Shown here piece by piece: positions 1-9,881 of a DNA stretch of 35,262 nucleotides. The first letter of the stretch is position 1; every line of letters begins with the position of its first letter. The notes below the pieces were generated by a model that ran no database searches, had not been told where the DNA came from, and worked only from the letters and a program-made list of their open reading frames with translations. This DNA comes from an uncultured SAR86 cluster bacterium. Lineage in GTDB: Bacteria; Pseudomonadota; Gammaproteobacteria; Magnimaribacterales; AG-339-G14. The position numbers and the translations under genes are program-made. The stretch spans positions 1-35,262 of the forward strand of contig CABZTA010000008.1 in the NCBI GenBank assembly GCA_902528485.1, read 5' to 3'.

Positions 1-736
1 ACAATATGCATCAGAGTTAAAGATGTATTTAAGCGATTTTTCTGAATCTCTCGATGAGGATAGCTTGAAAAGACTTGAAACTAATCCTTTGAGAATCTTA
101 GATTCTAAAAATGAAGAAACTCAAAAAGTTATTAAAAATGCACCCAAAATATCGTCATTTCTCAGTCAAAAATCAACTGTTAATTATGAACTAATCAAAG
201 AAGGCCTTAATGATTTAGGAATATCCTATAAAGAAGAAGAGAAATTGGTCAGAGGTCTTGATTATTATAACGATCTAGTTTTTGAATGGACTTCTCCAGA
301 TCTTGGTAGTCAAAACACTTTTTGCGGAGGAGGAAGGTATGACAGGTTATCTAAACAACTTGGCGGAAGAGATTGCCCGGCTGCTGGTTTCTCAATCGGT
401 TTGGATAGACTTGCTTTGATTACTCAAAATAAAGAATCAACTTTTTCACTGTCTCTTCAAATAATACTTACAGATGAAAGTTATGTCACAAATGGATTAA
501 AGCTTTCCCAAAAGTTGAGAAAAGATAATAAAGATTTAAGAGTTTTATTTTCTGGTTACCAATCTTCACTGAAAAATCAGCTGAAAAAAGCTGACAAGAA
601 TAATATTGATTTTGCAGTTATAATCGGCCCGGAAGAAGTGAGGTCTAACAACTTTTCACTAAAAAAATTAAAAGAAGATGAGGATCAACTTACTCTTGAA
701 TATGATCAATTAGTTAAAGAGCTCAAAAATGAATGA
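1..736 (+). CDS. hisS: Histidine-tRNA ligase, C-terminal part
   Basis: This cytoplasmic class II synthetase charges tRNA-His. The reading frame is open to the left edge (first whole codon at base 2), so the ORF-track ATG at 23 is internal and the N-terminal half lies outside the window. Visible landmarks are the histidine-binding motif RGLDYYNDLVFEW, the glycine-rich GGGRYDRL and class II motif 3, AAGFSIGLDRLAL. A C-terminal anticodon-binding domain of about 90 residues follows. The 3' end overlaps the yfgM-like gene by 8 nt. The order hisS-yfgM-bamB-der is the standard gammaproteobacterial arrangement and supports the call. Confidence 0.96.
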   Translation, partial: QYASELKMYLSDFSESLDEDSLKRLETNPLRILDSKNEETQKVIKNAPKISSFLSQKSTVNYELIKEGLNDLGISYKEEEKLVRGLDYYNDLVFEWTSPDLGSQNTFCGGGRYDRLSKQLGGRDCPAAGFSIGLDRLALITQNKESTFSLSLQIILTDESYVTNGLKLSQKLRKDNKDLRVLFSGYQSSLKNQLKKADKNNIDFAVIIGPEEVRSNNFSLKKLKEDEDQLTLEYDQLVKELKNE

Positions 737-1376
737 AGATCCGTTTAGTTCATCTGCAGAGACTAGATTATCTGGTTTTTTTTACTGGATAAGATCTAAC
801 GCAATATCAATAATTCTTGTTTTAGTCCTTTTAGCAGGTTTATTTTTTATTTATCTTTACTTTCAAAATAAAAACGAAGAGAAATTAATTAAAGCTTTTG
901 AAGCTTATCAAAATATAATTCAATCTTTTAATAATGAGGAATCAACATTAGAAAACCTTATGCAGCAAATGGATTCAGCACAGCTCAGTATTGAAAAAAC
1001 AGTCTACGAGACTGCATCAGATCTCTTAATAGCAAAGAAAGCTTTTGACGAAGCGAATCTAGATTTAGCAAAAGGAAAACTAGTTAAGATAATCACAACC
1101 ACTGATAACTCCAATAATCCCTTGCATGATATTGCAGTGATAAGATTAGGATATATTTTGATCCAAGAAAGAAATTTTGATGAAGCAAAGAAAAATTTAG
1201 GTTCAAAATTAGATTTTTATGAACCTAAGAGGCTTGAATTACTTGGAGACATTGCAAGTTTCGAGGAATCATACAACTCAGCAAACACATATTATGAAGA
1301 GGCTATAAAAGCTACAAGCGATCAAGGATTCATAGAGTTGATGAATATAAAATTGTCACTACTTCCATCGTCTTAA
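729..1376 (+). CDS. yfgM: YfgM-like TPR protein, SecYEG-associated
   Basis: The protein has a short cytoplasmic N-terminus, one membrane helix at about residues 24-45 (ISIILVLVLLAGLFFIYLYF) and a periplasmic helical domain with TPR-like pairs up to residue 215. This is the architecture of YfgM, which in E. coli associates with the SecYEG translocon and PpiD and helps hand over periplasmic proteins. Length (215 aa against about 206 in E. coli) and position between hisS and bamB fit the family. Sequence identity with E. coli appears low, so the call rests on topology plus synteny. Translation is probably coupled to hisS through the 8-nt overlap. Confidence 0.85.
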   Translation: MNEDPFSSSAETRLSGFFYWIRSNAISIILVLVLLAGLFFIYLYFQNKNEEKLIKAFEAYQNIIQSFNNEESTLENLMQQMDSAQLSIEKTVYETASDLLIAKKAFDEANLDLAKGKLVKIITTTDNSNNPLHDIAVIRLGYILIQERNFDEAKKNLGSKLDFYEPKRLELLGDIASFEESYNSANTYYEEAIKATSDQGFIELMNIKLSLLPSS

Positions 1377-1381
1377 ATTTT

Positions 1382-2515
1382 ATGAAAAAAGCAAATTTAA
1401 TATTTTTATTGATTACTTTTTTTGTTTTGCTTGGATGTGAGTCTGATGGAGAGGAAATTAATCTACCCACCCCTTTACAAGAAATAGAATCAGAGGTGAT
1501 GAGTGAAATTCTTTGGAAAAAGAAGATTCTGAAGAATTCTATTTTTGGAAGGTTTGATATTCACTTTGACGATAACTTTTACTATTACATAACTTCCGAA
1601 GGTTTTTTAGTTAAAGGAGATTTAGGTGGCGGTCAAGAAATTTGGAAAAAAGAAATTTCCAACAGTTTTTCAGCTGGTTTAGGCCATAGTTTCAGAACAT
1701 TATTCGCTGCATCTTCGGATGGAGATGTTTTTGCTTTGGATGATGAAAACGGTGAATTGAAATGGCAAGCTAGTGTTAATACTGAAGTTCTTTCCCCGCC
1801 GGTAGCAAATGGAAGGATTGTTGCTGTGCAATCTGTAGATGGAAGAATTACGGCATTAGATTTTAAAACAGGCGAATATAAATGGGAGTATTTAGCGGTA
1901 ATCCCTCAATTGACTCTTCGAGGAACTTCAGAACCTTATTTCTCTAATAATATGCTATTTATAGGTTTTGCCAATGGAAACTTAGCAATGATTGATCCAG
2001 ACTCAGGAGTAGTAAGATGGGAAATTCCTATGACTCTAAATGAAGCAAGTTCGGAATTTGAAAGAATTATAGATGTGGATGCTAAACCGCTAATAACCTC
2101 AGGATTAGCAATAGGAGCTGCTTATCAAGGAAGTATTTCTGCTATTGAAATTCAATCTAGTAGAACTGTTTGGCGACAAGATTCATCGATCTTTCAAGAT
2201 TTTATCTCTTACAGAGGAGATATTTTCTTCGTTGATGAGTTTGATGAGATTTTTTCTCACAGGACTGTGAATGGCGATTTAGAGTGGAAAAATTCTGAAC
2301 TAAAATATAGAGAACTAACAAAACCTATCAGATACAAGGATTATCTGGTTGTTGGCGATTTAGAAGGTTTTATTCATTTTGTTGACATGAAAACTGGCAA
2401 TTTGGTTGGCAGAACACAACCAACTAAAAATAAATTAGTTTCACTATTTTCCAAGGATAGCTTTTTATTTGGAGTTGATTTCAAGGGCGCTTCCTTTTTA
2501 CTTTCTGTAAAATAA
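1382..2515 (+). CDS. bamB: BamB, outer-membrane assembly lipoprotein
   Basis: This is the beta-propeller lipoprotein of the BAM complex, which inserts beta-barrel proteins into the outer membrane. The N-terminus is a lipoprotein signal with a hydrophobic stretch ending in the lipobox LLGC, so the lipidated cysteine is near residue 19. The rest is PQQ-type propeller repeats, with recurring patterns such as VFALDDENGELKW, ALDFKTGEYKWEY and AMIDPDSGVVRWE. The length of 377 residues is close to the usual ~390. It starts 5 nt after yfgM and precedes der, as in other Gammaproteobacteria. Confidence 0.95.
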   Translation: MKKANLIFLLITFFVLLGCESDGEEINLPTPLQEIESEVMSEILWKKKILKNSIFGRFDIHFDDNFYYYITSEGFLVKGDLGGGQEIWKKEISNSFSAGLGHSFRTLFAASSDGDVFALDDENGELKWQASVNTEVLSPPVANGRIVAVQSVDGRITALDFKTGEYKWEYLAVIPQLTLRGTSEPYFSNNMLFIGFANGNLAMIDPDSGVVRWEIPMTLNEASSEFERIIDVDAKPLITSGLAIGAAYQGSISAIEIQSSRTVWRQDSSIFQDFISYRGDIFFVDEFDEIFSHRTVNGDLEWKNSELKYRELTKPIRYKDYLVVGDLEGFIHFVDMKTGNLVGRTQPTKNKLVSLFSKDSFLFGVDFKGASFLLSVK

Positions 2516-2529
2516 ACCGAAAAGCAGTT

Positions 2530-3906
2530 ATGAAACCAATTATTACGATATTGGGCAAACCAAATGTAGGAAAATCTTCCCTCTTTAATGCTTTATTAGG
2601 AAATAATGAATCTCTTGTTGCCAACATTGAAGGCCTTACAAGAGACAAACAATACGCAAATCTAATTATAAATAACAGAAGTTATGTACTCGTTGATACT
2701 GGAGGAATAGGCCTCACAGAAAATGAGATTGATTTTGCTGTAACAAAGTCATCGTTAAGTTCTTTTGAAGAATCTGATTTAATTATTGCTTTATTTGACT
2801 CATCTACCAATTTATCAAAAATAGACGCAGAGATCCTGAATTACATAAGAAAAGCATCTGTTCCTTTTATTCCAGTTCTAAATAAATGTGATCTAAAAGA
2901 AAGTGAAAACAATAAAGATCTTTATTACAAGGAAGGATTTCAAAATATTATTGAAATCTCAGTCACAAAAAAACAAGGAATAAGATCTCTTGAGAAAAAA
3001 ATAGAGGAAATTTTTCCTTCTGAAGAGCAAGAAGATGAAGCCAGTCAAATTAATTTGAGAGTCGGAATAATTGGGAAACCAAATGCCGGAAAATCAACTT
3101 TTTTTAACGAACTACTTCAAGCAGAAAGATCTTTAGTAGATAAATCCGCTGGTACAACAAGAGATTCAATCTCACATAAGTTAGACATAAATAAGGCTGA
3201 AATTATTCTTACCGACACAGCGGGAATCAAAAGAAAAAGTAAATTGAATGATCAAATAGATAATTTGATCACAAGGGAATCAATAACTACCTTGAAAAAT
3301 GTTGATGGTGTTGTATTTCTTATAGACGTTCAGAATTCCATATCAGATCAAGATCTTCAAATTATCTCCCTATGTCTAACTTCAGGAAAGCCAATCGTCA
3401 TAGGCTTAAATAAAAGTGAGAATCTTAGTAAAACAGATAAATTAATCTTTAAAAAAGAAATTAACAGAAGACTATCTTTTGCTAATCATTTAGAAAGTAA
3501 ATTTATTTCCGCAAAAAAAAATATAGGAACAAAAGCTTTAGTTAGAGGCTTAATCAAGATAATAAAAAACTCCAGAAACAAAATATCAAAAAAAGAATTA
3601 AATAATATTCTAGAAAGAATTGTAGAAAAAAATCCGCCACCAATTTCAGGCAGATTTAGACCAAACCTCAAATTTGTCCAGTTGTTATCGAATAGACCTT
3701 TCACCATTTCAATTCATGGAAATAAACTAAAAGATATAAGTAATTCCTACACGAAATACATTGAAAAACAATTCAGAAAAGCTCTTGATTTAAAAGGTGT
3801 TCCAATCAAAATTTCCTATAAGACTGACGATAATCCTTTTAAGGAAAAAAAGAACAAGTTGACAGAAAGACAATTAAAAAAGAGGGCAAGAATAAGAAGG
3901 CGTTGA
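2530..3906 (+). CDS. der: Ribosome-assembly GTPase Der (EngA)
   Basis: Der is a double-domain GTPase needed for 50S subunit maturation. Two P-loops are visible, GKPNVGKS at about residues 9-16 and GKPNAGKS at about 182-189. Each is followed by switch and G3 motifs (DTGG and DTAG) and a G4 motif (NKCD in the first domain, NKSE in the second). The C-terminal ~100 residues form the KH-like domain and end in a lysine/arginine-rich tail. The length of 458 residues is typical (E. coli 490). The second G4 motif, NKSE in place of NKxD, is slightly unusual but conservative. The last codons overlap the predicted sdh promoter. Confidence 0.97.
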   Translation: MKPIITILGKPNVGKSSLFNALLGNNESLVANIEGLTRDKQYANLIINNRSYVLVDTGGIGLTENEIDFAVTKSSLSSFEESDLIIALFDSSTNLSKIDAEILNYIRKASVPFIPVLNKCDLKESENNKDLYYKEGFQNIIEISVTKKQGIRSLEKKIEEIFPSEEQEDEASQINLRVGIIGKPNAGKSTFFNELLQAERSLVDKSAGTTRDSISHKLDINKAEIILTDTAGIKRKSKLNDQIDNLITRESITTLKNVDGVVFLIDVQNSISDQDLQIISLCLTSGKPIVIGLNKSENLSKTDKLIFKKEINRRLSFANHLESKFISAKKNIGTKALVRGLIKIIKNSRNKISKKELNNILERIVEKNPPPISGRFRPNLKFVQLLSNRPFTISIHGNKLKDISNSYTKYIEKQFRKALDLKGVPIKISYKTDDNPFKEKKNKLTERQLKKRARIRRR

Positions 3907-3930
3907 TCGTTTTGTTTTAAGCATTATAAT
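3903..3930 (+). promoter_or_regulatory. Predicted sigma70 promoter of the sdh operon
   Basis: A -35-like TTGATC at 3903-3908 and a perfect -10 TATAAT at 3925-3930 are separated by 16 bp. They lie 24 bp upstream of sdhC. The -35 overlaps the der stop codon, so the promoter is embedded in the end of the preceding gene. This is prediction from sequence only. Confidence 0.6.
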
Positions 3931-3953
3931 TCACCTGCCCGCCAATAAATAAA

Positions 3954-4325
3954 ATGTTAAAACAGCCAGTTAATTTAAATTTATTCACCATTCAGTTTCC
4001 AATCACTGCCTTATCCTCTATTTCGCATCGAATCTCTGGAGTAATTTTATTTTTTTTAACTTTTCCTTTCATTTCACTGATATTAGTTGCAATTCAATCT
4101 CAAGACGGATTTGATTACGCATCAATTTTAATGTCTCACTTTGTCATGAAATCGGCATTGACTTTATACGTCGCTGCAATCGTTTATCACTTTTTCTCTG
4201 GGTTGAGGCATTTGACAATGGATTTTGGATATTGGGAGACACTGAAGGCCTCTAGATACAGTGCTATGGGCGTGTATATTTTATTTTTGGCTGTCACAAT
4301 ATTTTTTAGTCTTTTGATATGGTAA
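3954..4325 (+). CDS. sdhC: Succinate dehydrogenase cytochrome b556 subunit
   Basis: This is the larger membrane anchor of complex II, which binds heme b and ubiquinone. The N-terminal PVNLNLFTIQFP followed by SISHRISG is the SdhC signature; its Ser and Arg line the quinone site in characterised enzymes. The heme-ligand histidine region is HFFSGLRHLTMDFGYW. Three membrane helices are visible in 123 residues, a normal length. It is the first gene of sdhCDAB and overlaps sdhD by 7 nt. Confidence 0.95.
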   Translation: MLKQPVNLNLFTIQFPITALSSISHRISGVILFFLTFPFISLILVAIQSQDGFDYASILMSHFVMKSALTLYVAAIVYHFFSGLRHLTMDFGYWETLKASRYSAMGVYILFLAVTIFFSLLIW

Positions 4326-4684
4326 CCAAATTAAGATCATTTAAGAGAACGGGCGTTTTTGAGTTTTTTGTCATAAGGCTCACGGCAGCTTTTCAGGCAC
4401 TCTATTTTTTGGTTATATCCTTCTATTGGTTTCAGGTTGAACCTGTTAATTTTTTAGATTTAGCGGCATTATTTGACAATATTTTGATTAGGATTTGGAC
4501 CTTTTTGATACTTATATCAATTTCCTATCATGCAATGTCTGGAATGTTGAATATTGCACATGATTATTTAACTTCAAGACTTTTAGGAAGCGTATCAGGA
4601 TTTATAAAGAACTCCTTTCTGGCTTTATGTTGGATGCAAGTTTTAGGTTTAATTACGGTAGGAATTTTATTAATAGTGAGTTAG
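4319..4684 (+). CDS. sdhD: Succinate dehydrogenase membrane anchor SdhD
   Basis: This is the small hydrophobic anchor subunit of complex II. In 121 residues it shows three membrane helices, the N-terminal pattern [17 protein letters not shown], and [16 protein letters not shown]. The last matches the SdhD region with the second heme-b histidine and the quinone-site Asp-Tyr. It lies between sdhC (7-nt overlap) and sdhA (4-nt spacing), so it is clearly in the same operon. The sequence is divergent from E. coli outside these motifs, as is usual for SdhD. Confidence 0.92.
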   Translation: MVTKLRSFKRTGVFEFFVIRLTAAFQALYFLVISFYWFQVEPVNFLDLAALFDNILIRIWTFLILISISYHAMSGMLNIAHDYLTSRLLGSVSGFIKNSFLALCWMQVLGLITVGILLIVS

Positions 4685-4688
4685 CTCT

Positions 4689-6494
4689 ATGGCAATGAAT
4701 GGTAAAGGTGAGGAATTAGACGCAAGTAAACTAAAAGTATTAGAGTACGATGGCATTGTAGTTGGAGGCGGTGGATCTGGCCTAATGGCTTCATTGCAAT
4801 TGGCCCAATCTGGTTTTAAAACCGCTGTAGTTTCAAAAGTTTTTCCTACGAGATCTCATACTGTTTCTGCTCAAGGAGGTATAACTTGCGCAATACAAAG
4901 TGCCGATCCAGACGATGACTGGAGATGGCATATGTATGACACTGTCAAGGGATCAGACTTTATTGGCGATCAGGATTCTATCGAGTACATGTGTCAAGAA
5001 GGCCCCAAAGCAGTTTTTGAGCTTGAGCACATGGGATTACCTTTTTCTAGAACAGAGGAAGGAAAAATTTATCAGAGAGCTTTTGGAGGCCAATCAAAAG
5101 ATTATGGAAAAGGAGGTCAAGCAGAGAGGACTTGTGCAGCCGCAGATAGAACTGGCCATGCTCTATTGCATACTCTTTATCAAGCAAACCTCAAGGCAGG
5201 AACAAATTTTTTAAGTGAATGGTTTGCAGTGGATCTCGTTAAAAATGGCGATAATCAAGTAGTTGGAGTTATAGCTTTTGAAATTGAGACCGGAGAGCCT
5301 TATTTTCTTAAGTCTAAAGCCACAGTCCTAGCAACAGGCGGAGCAGGAAGAATATATCAAACGACATCTAACGCGATGATTAACACTGGTGATGGCACAG
5401 GAATGGTTTTAAGAGCCGGCTTCCCAGTTCAAGACATGGAGATGTGGCAGTTTCATCCTACTGGAATTTATGGCCATGGTACTTTAGTTACAGAAGGATG
5501 CAGAGGTGAGGGCGGCTACCTAGTGAACAAAGATGGTGAACGATTCATGGAAAGATATGCACCCAATTATAAAGATCTTGCTAGTAGAGACGTAGTTGCA
5601 AGATCAATGATGTTAGAAATTCTAGAAGGTAGAGGATGTGGACCTAATGCAGATCACGTTTATCTTAAATTAGACCACCTCGGACCTGAGATTGTTCATA
5701 AAAGACTTCCAGGTATAACAGAGCTTTCTAAAACATTTGCCCACGTTGATCCTGTAGAACACCCCATTCCCGTCGTGCCAACTTGCCACTATGCAATGGG
5801 AGGAATACCAACTAATGTTCATGGGCAAGTACTAACTCAAGCAACAGATGGAACTGATAATGTCGTTCACGGTCTCTATGCAGCAGGAGAGGCAGCTTGC
5901 GTTTCTGTTCACGGCGGTAATAGATTGGGCGGCAATTCTCTCTTAGATCTTATTGTTTTTGGAAGATCTGCCGGACTTCATATCGAGAATTCGCTTAAGG
6001 ATGGAATAACATTATCTAAAGCTACAAATGACGACATTGATCAGGCTTTAGTTAACCTCAACAGAGTAAACATCAGCTCAACAGGTGAGGATGTTGCAAG
6101 CATAAAATCTGAACTACAAAAGAATATGCAATTGAACTTTGGTGTATTCAGAACTGGTGACTTAATGGAGAAAGGATTAGTAGAGTTAGAAAACATCAGA
6201 GAAAAAACGCAAAATATTCATTTAACAGATAAATCGTCTAGATTTAATACTGCAAGAGTCGAGGCATTGGAGCTTCTTAATCTAATGGAAGTTGCTCAAG
6301 CAACTGCTGTTAGTGCTAATGAAAGAAAAGAAAGTAGAGGAGCTCATGCAAGGGATGACTTCCAGGATAGAGACGATGAGAATTGGTTAAAACATTCTAT
6401 TTATTTTGCTGACACTAAAGAAGTAACAAAAAGAGACGTAAACTTCCGCCCTAAAATTGTTCAGGCCTTTCAACCAATTGTGAGAAGTTATTAA
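4689..6494 (+). CDS. sdhA: Succinate dehydrogenase flavoprotein subunit
   Basis: SdhA oxidises succinate to fumarate and passes electrons via FAD to SdhB. The FAD-binding GGGGSGL motif is near residue 28, and the histidine that carries covalent FAD lies in [10 protein letters not shown] near residue 57. Substrate-site motifs include [34 protein letters not shown] and [10 protein letters not shown]. The length of 601 residues is close to the usual 588. Start choice is slightly open: ATG at 4689 is followed by another in-frame ATG at 4695. No anomaly was seen. Confidence 0.98.
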   Translation: MAMNGKGEELDASKLKVLEYDGIVVGGGGSGLMASLQLAQSGFKTAVVSKVFPTRSHTVSAQGGITCAIQSADPDDDWRWHMYDTVKGSDFIGDQDSIEYMCQEGPKAVFELEHMGLPFSRTEEGKIYQRAFGGQSKDYGKGGQAERTCAAADRTGHALLHTLYQANLKAGTNFLSEWFAVDLVKNGDNQVVGVIAFEIETGEPYFLKSKATVLATGGAGRIYQTTSNAMINTGDGTGMVLRAGFPVQDMEMWQFHPTGIYGHGTLVTEGCRGEGGYLVNKDGERFMERYAPNYKDLASRDVVARSMMLEILEGRGCGPNADHVYLKLDHLGPEIVHKRLPGITELSKTFAHVDPVEHPIPVVPTCHYAMGGIPTNVHGQVLTQATDGTDNVVHGLYAAGEAACVSVHGGNRLGGNSLLDLIVFGRSAGLHIENSLKDGITLSKATNDDIDQALVNLNRVNISSTGEDVASIKSELQKNMQLNFGVFRTGDLMEKGLVELENIREKTQNIHLTDKSSRFNTARVEALELLNLMEVAQATAVSANERKESRGAHARDDFQDRDDENWLKHSIYFADTKEVTKRDVNFRPKIVQAFQPIVRSY

Positions 6495-6495
6495 G

Positions 6496-7233
6496 ATGGA
6501 CGCAATTGCATCAAAATCTATTTCCTCAATAAATCTCTCTATTTATAGATATGATCCAGACAGTGGAAAAAAGCCCTTCATGCAAGATTTATTAATCGAT
6601 ATTCCTGAAGGTCAAGACATCATGGTTTTGGATCTTTTGAATATAGCTAAAGAACAAGATCCAAGCATATCTTTCAGAAGATCCTGCGGCGAAGGCGTGT
6701 GCGGTTCAGATGGAATGAATATCAATGGTAAGAATGGATTGGGCTGTATTACTCCATTATCAGAAGCTTTGAGAGGAAATAAAATTGTCCTTAGACCATT
6801 ACCTGGACTGCCTGTGATTAAAGATTTAATTGTTGATATGAAGCAGTTTGTAGATCAGTACAAAAAAATCAAACCATACTTGATCAATGATGAAGAGAAA
6901 CCAGAAAAAGAAATCAAACAATCAGTTGAAGAAAGAGAGAAACTTGACGGGCTCTATGAATGTATTATGTGTGGATGCTGTTCAACAGCTTGTCCTTCAT
7001 TTTGGTGGAATCCTGATAAGTTTTTGGGTCCTGCAGCTCTTCTTCAGGCGCATAGATTCATTAGCGACAGTAGGGATACTGCTACCGAAGAAAGACTTGA
7101 TCAACTCGAAGATGCTTTCAGTGTATTTAAATGTCACGGAATCATGAATTGCGTTTCCGTATGTCCAAAGGGCCTCAATCCCACAAAGGCAATCAACGAA
7201 ATAAAGAAAAAATTAGTGAAAAGAGCTTTATAA
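6496..7233 (+). CDS. sdhB: Succinate dehydrogenase iron-sulfur subunit
   Basis: SdhB relays electrons from FAD to ubiquinone through three iron-sulfur clusters. The [2Fe-2S] motif RSCGEGVCGSDGMNINGK has the Ser-Asp spacing typical of gammaproteobacterial SdhB. The [4Fe-4S] motif is CIMCGCCSTACP and the [3Fe-4S] region is CHGIMNCVSVCPKGLNP. The length of 245 residues is typical. It begins 1 nt after the sdhA stop codon and closes the sdhCDAB block. Confidence 0.98.
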   Translation: MDAIASKSISSINLSIYRYDPDSGKKPFMQDLLIDIPEGQDIMVLDLLNIAKEQDPSISFRRSCGEGVCGSDGMNINGKNGLGCITPLSEALRGNKIVLRPLPGLPVIKDLIVDMKQFVDQYKKIKPYLINDEEKPEKEIKQSVEEREKLDGLYECIMCGCCSTACPSFWWNPDKFLGPAALLQAHRFISDSRDTATEERLDQLEDAFSVFKCHGIMNCVSVCPKGLNPTKAINEIKKKLVKRAL

Positions 7234-7240
7234 TAAAAGC

Positions 7241-8398
7241 TTGAACATTCACGAATATCAATCAAAACAGATTTTCAAAGAGTACGGACTTCCAGTACCA
7301 AATTTTTTAACTGCAAATACAACCGAAGAGGTTTTAGCTTCTGCAAAGGAAATCTCAGATACAAATTGGGTTGTTAAAGCTCAAGTTCATGCTGGGGGAA
7401 GAGGAAAAGCAGGTGGAGTGAAAGTAACGGATAACTTGAGAGAAGTTGAAGAGTTTGCAGATAAATGGATAAACAATAAGTTGGTAACTTACCAGACAGA
7501 TGATCAGGGTCAGCCAGTTTCTTGTATTTTAGTAGAGGAGTGTACTGAGATAAAAGAAGAATTTTATCTTGGAGCAGTAATAGATAGATCAACAAGATCC
7601 CTTGCAATCATGGCTTCTCCTGAGGGAGGCATGGATATTGAGAAAGTAGCAGAAGATCATCCCGAAAAAATATTTAAAGTCTTTCTTAAATCTCCATCAG
7701 TAGGAACTGAAGATCATTTACCTCTTGCAGAAGGTCTTGGATTATCAGAAGAACAAACAATAGAATTCAAAGATATTTTCAGCAACTTAGTAAAACTTTT
7801 TTTTGAAAAAGATCTGTCTTTGGTTGAGATAAACCCTCTAGTTCTAAATGTATCAGGTAATTTAGTATGCTTGGATGGAAAAATTAATATCGATTCTAAT
7901 GCTCTGTTTAGACAAGATGAAATTCTAGAATTAAGAGATATTTCTCAAGAGGAAGAAAAGGAGTTAAGAGCTTCTGATTGGGATTTAAACTATGTTTCTC
8001 TTGAAGGAAACATTGGTTGTTTAGTAAATGGAGCAGGCCTCGCAATGGCGACTATGGACATCATTAAATTAGCTGGAGGAGAGCCAGCAAATTTTTTAGA
8101 TGTTGGCGGTGCAGTTGATGAGAAAAGAGTTGCCGAGGCATTTAAAATCATCTTAGAAGATGAGAACGTAAAAGCAATATTAGTAAATATATTTGGCGGC
8201 ATTGTAAGGTGCGATGTGGTTGCTGAAGGAATAATTTCTGCTGTAGAGGGGGTGGGCGTAGATGTTCCGGTAGTCGTCAGGCTTAAAGGGAATAATTCTG
8301 AGATTGCAAAGGAAATGCTGGCTAAAACTAACTTAAATATCATAGCTGCAACTGAATTATCTGAAGCTGCAGCAAAAGCTGCAGAAATAGTTAAATGA
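7241..8398 (+). CDS. sucC: Succinyl-CoA synthetase beta subunit
   Basis: This TCA-cycle enzyme makes ATP or GTP from succinyl-CoA with SucD. The start is TTG at 7241, giving [16 protein letters not shown], which matches the universal SucC N-terminus, so the TTG is well supported. An ATP-grasp domain follows ([16 protein letters not shown], then LVEINPLV), and the CoA-ligase domain carries [16 protein letters not shown]. The length of 385 residues is typical. It follows sdhB by 7 nt with no sucA or sucB between, and overlaps sucD by 4 nt (ATGA). Confidence 0.98.
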   Translation: MNIHEYQSKQIFKEYGLPVPNFLTANTTEEVLASAKEISDTNWVVKAQVHAGGRGKAGGVKVTDNLREVEEFADKWINNKLVTYQTDDQGQPVSCILVEECTEIKEEFYLGAVIDRSTRSLAIMASPEGGMDIEKVAEDHPEKIFKVFLKSPSVGTEDHLPLAEGLGLSEEQTIEFKDIFSNLVKLFFEKDLSLVEINPLVLNVSGNLVCLDGKINIDSNALFRQDEILELRDISQEEEKELRASDWDLNYVSLEGNIGCLVNGAGLAMATMDIIKLAGGEPANFLDVGGAVDEKRVAEAFKIILEDENVKAILVNIFGGIVRCDVVAEGIISAVEGVGVDVPVVVRLKGNNSEIAKEMLAKTNLNIIAATELSEAAAKAAEIVK

Positions 8399-9261
8399 GT
8401 ATCCTCGTTAATAAAGACACCAAAGTAATTTGTCAGGGCTTCACTGGTTCTCAAGCCACTCTGCATTGTTCTCAAGCCATTGATTATGGGACATGCATCA
8501 TCGGAGGAGTAACACCAGGAAAGGGTGGAGAAAGACATTTAGACCTTCCTGTATTTAATTCTGCAAAAGAAGCTCAGCAAGAGTTGGAAATAGATGCAAC
8601 AATCATTTTTGTTCCCGCAAAGTTTTGTAAAGATTCTGTTCAAGAGGCTATAGATGCAGAAATTCCATTGATCATTTGTATTACTGAGGGAATACCTACC
8701 CTAGACATGATGAAGTTAAAACAAAATGCAGACTCTGCAGGTTGCAGAATTATTGGTCCAAACTGTCCTGGTGTTATTACGCCAGATCAATGCAAACTTG
8801 GAATTATGCCTGGGTATATTCATAAGTCCGGGAAAATAGGAATTGTCTCAAGATCAGGAACTCTAACTTATGAAGCTGTTGATCAGACTACCCAAGCTGG
8901 TTTAGGTCAAAGCAGTTGTGTAGGAATTGGTGGAGATCCCATCCCAGGATCAAGTTTTATTGATATTTTGCAGCTTTTTGAAGAAGATTCGGAAACAGAA
9001 GGAATCGTAATGGTAGGTGAAATTGGAGGAACTGCCGAAGAAGAGGCTGCTGAGTTTATCCAGTCAAATGTTTCCAAACCTGTGGTTGCATACATTGCAG
9101 GAGTAAGTGCTCCCTCTGGAAAAAGAATGGGGCATGCTGGAGCAATAATTGCTGGCGGAAAAGGAACAGCAGAAGATAAATTCTTAGCTCTTGAAAAAGC
9201 TGGAGTTCATACAACTAGAAGCCCTGCTAAAATAGGAGAAGAAATAAGCAAACTAGTATGA
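8395..9261 (+). CDS. sucD: Succinyl-CoA synthetase alpha subunit
   Basis: This is the catalytic alpha subunit, which binds CoA and carries the phosphohistidine. The N-terminal CoA-binding Rossmann domain begins [19 protein letters not shown] and continues with GGVTPGKGG. The active-site histidine lies in [17 protein letters not shown] near residue 246. The length of 288 residues is normal. It overlaps sucC by ATGA at the start and an unknown gene by ATGA at the end, so translation is probably coupled on both sides. Confidence 0.98.
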   Translation: MSILVNKDTKVICQGFTGSQATLHCSQAIDYGTCIIGGVTPGKGGERHLDLPVFNSAKEAQQELEIDATIIFVPAKFCKDSVQEAIDAEIPLIICITEGIPTLDMMKLKQNADSAGCRIIGPNCPGVITPDQCKLGIMPGYIHKSGKIGIVSRSGTLTYEAVDQTTQAGLGQSSCVGIGGDPIPGSSFIDILQLFEEDSETEGIVMVGEIGGTAEEEAAEFIQSNVSKPVVAYIAGVSAPSGKRMGHAGAIIAGGKGTAEDKFLALEKAGVHTTRSPAKIGEEISKLV

Positions 9262-9881
9262 AAAATTTCCATTGGTATTTTTTCATTTTCTTTTATTCAA
9301 TTTTTTTTATCTGGTACTCAAATCTTTCAGGTCCATTGAATAATGAAGAGATTGATTTCTTTATGGAAGTCATTTCTGAAAGAAGCGGCAACGATGAACA
9401 AAGCATTCAACGTTTAAGAAAATTTATGGAAGAAGACGACGGAAAAGATTTCTTCATGGTTAACTTTTTAGACTACAACCAATCTCCACAAACAATGCCA
9501 GCAACCGGTAAAGGAGCATCTTCCTCAAATCTTATGAATTACTATATGGAATATATGTATCCTGAAATGTTTAAAAGAGCATCTCACCCAGTTTTTTTCT
9601 CTGATGTTTTTTTTCCTGCCATGGATATTGTTTCTGCTGAAGGCATGGAGGATTGGGATAACGTAGCATTTGTAAGGTATAGAAGCAGAAAAGATATGCT
9701 AGAAATTGGTCTTAACCCAATTTTTGATGAAAGGCATCTTTATAAGATAGAAGCTTTAGACAAAACAATAGCCATACCAGTAGAAACGCCTTTCTTAAAC
9801 GATTTAAGATTTATTTTATTTTTTCTTTTACTGACTTTAGGCTTATTAATCGAGCGGATTCGAAGTTGGTTTTATTTATGA
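9258..9881 (+). CDS. Unknown protein, DUF1330-like domain between two TM helices
   Basis: The function is not known. The 207 residues begin with a hydrophobic helix (about residues 5-22) and end with another (about 184-200), so the middle is probably exposed on one face of the inner membrane. The core contains [32 protein letters not shown] and a closing KTIAIPVE. This resembles the dimeric alpha/beta-barrel (ferredoxin-like) fold of DUF1330-type proteins; that assignment is from pattern memory. The start codon overlaps the sucD stop (ATGA), making it the last gene of the sdh-suc operon. Its 3' end overlaps the convergent reductase gene by 10 nt. Confidence 0.7.
   Translation: MKNFHWYFFIFFYSIFFIWYSNLSGPLNNEEIDFFMEVISERSGNDEQSIQRLRKFMEEDDGKDFFMVNFLDYNQSPQTMPATGKGASSSNLMNYYMEYMYPEMFKRASHPVFFSDVFFPAMDIVSAEGMEDWDNVAFVRYRSRKDMLEIGLNPIFDERHLYKIEALDKTIAIPVETPFLNDLRFILFFLLLTLGLLIERIRSWFYL

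Noticed and set aside
7990-8538. 182-residue minus-strand ORF over sucC/sucD
   Set aside because: It lies fully opposite two certain genes and has no recognisable motif; a shadow ORF.
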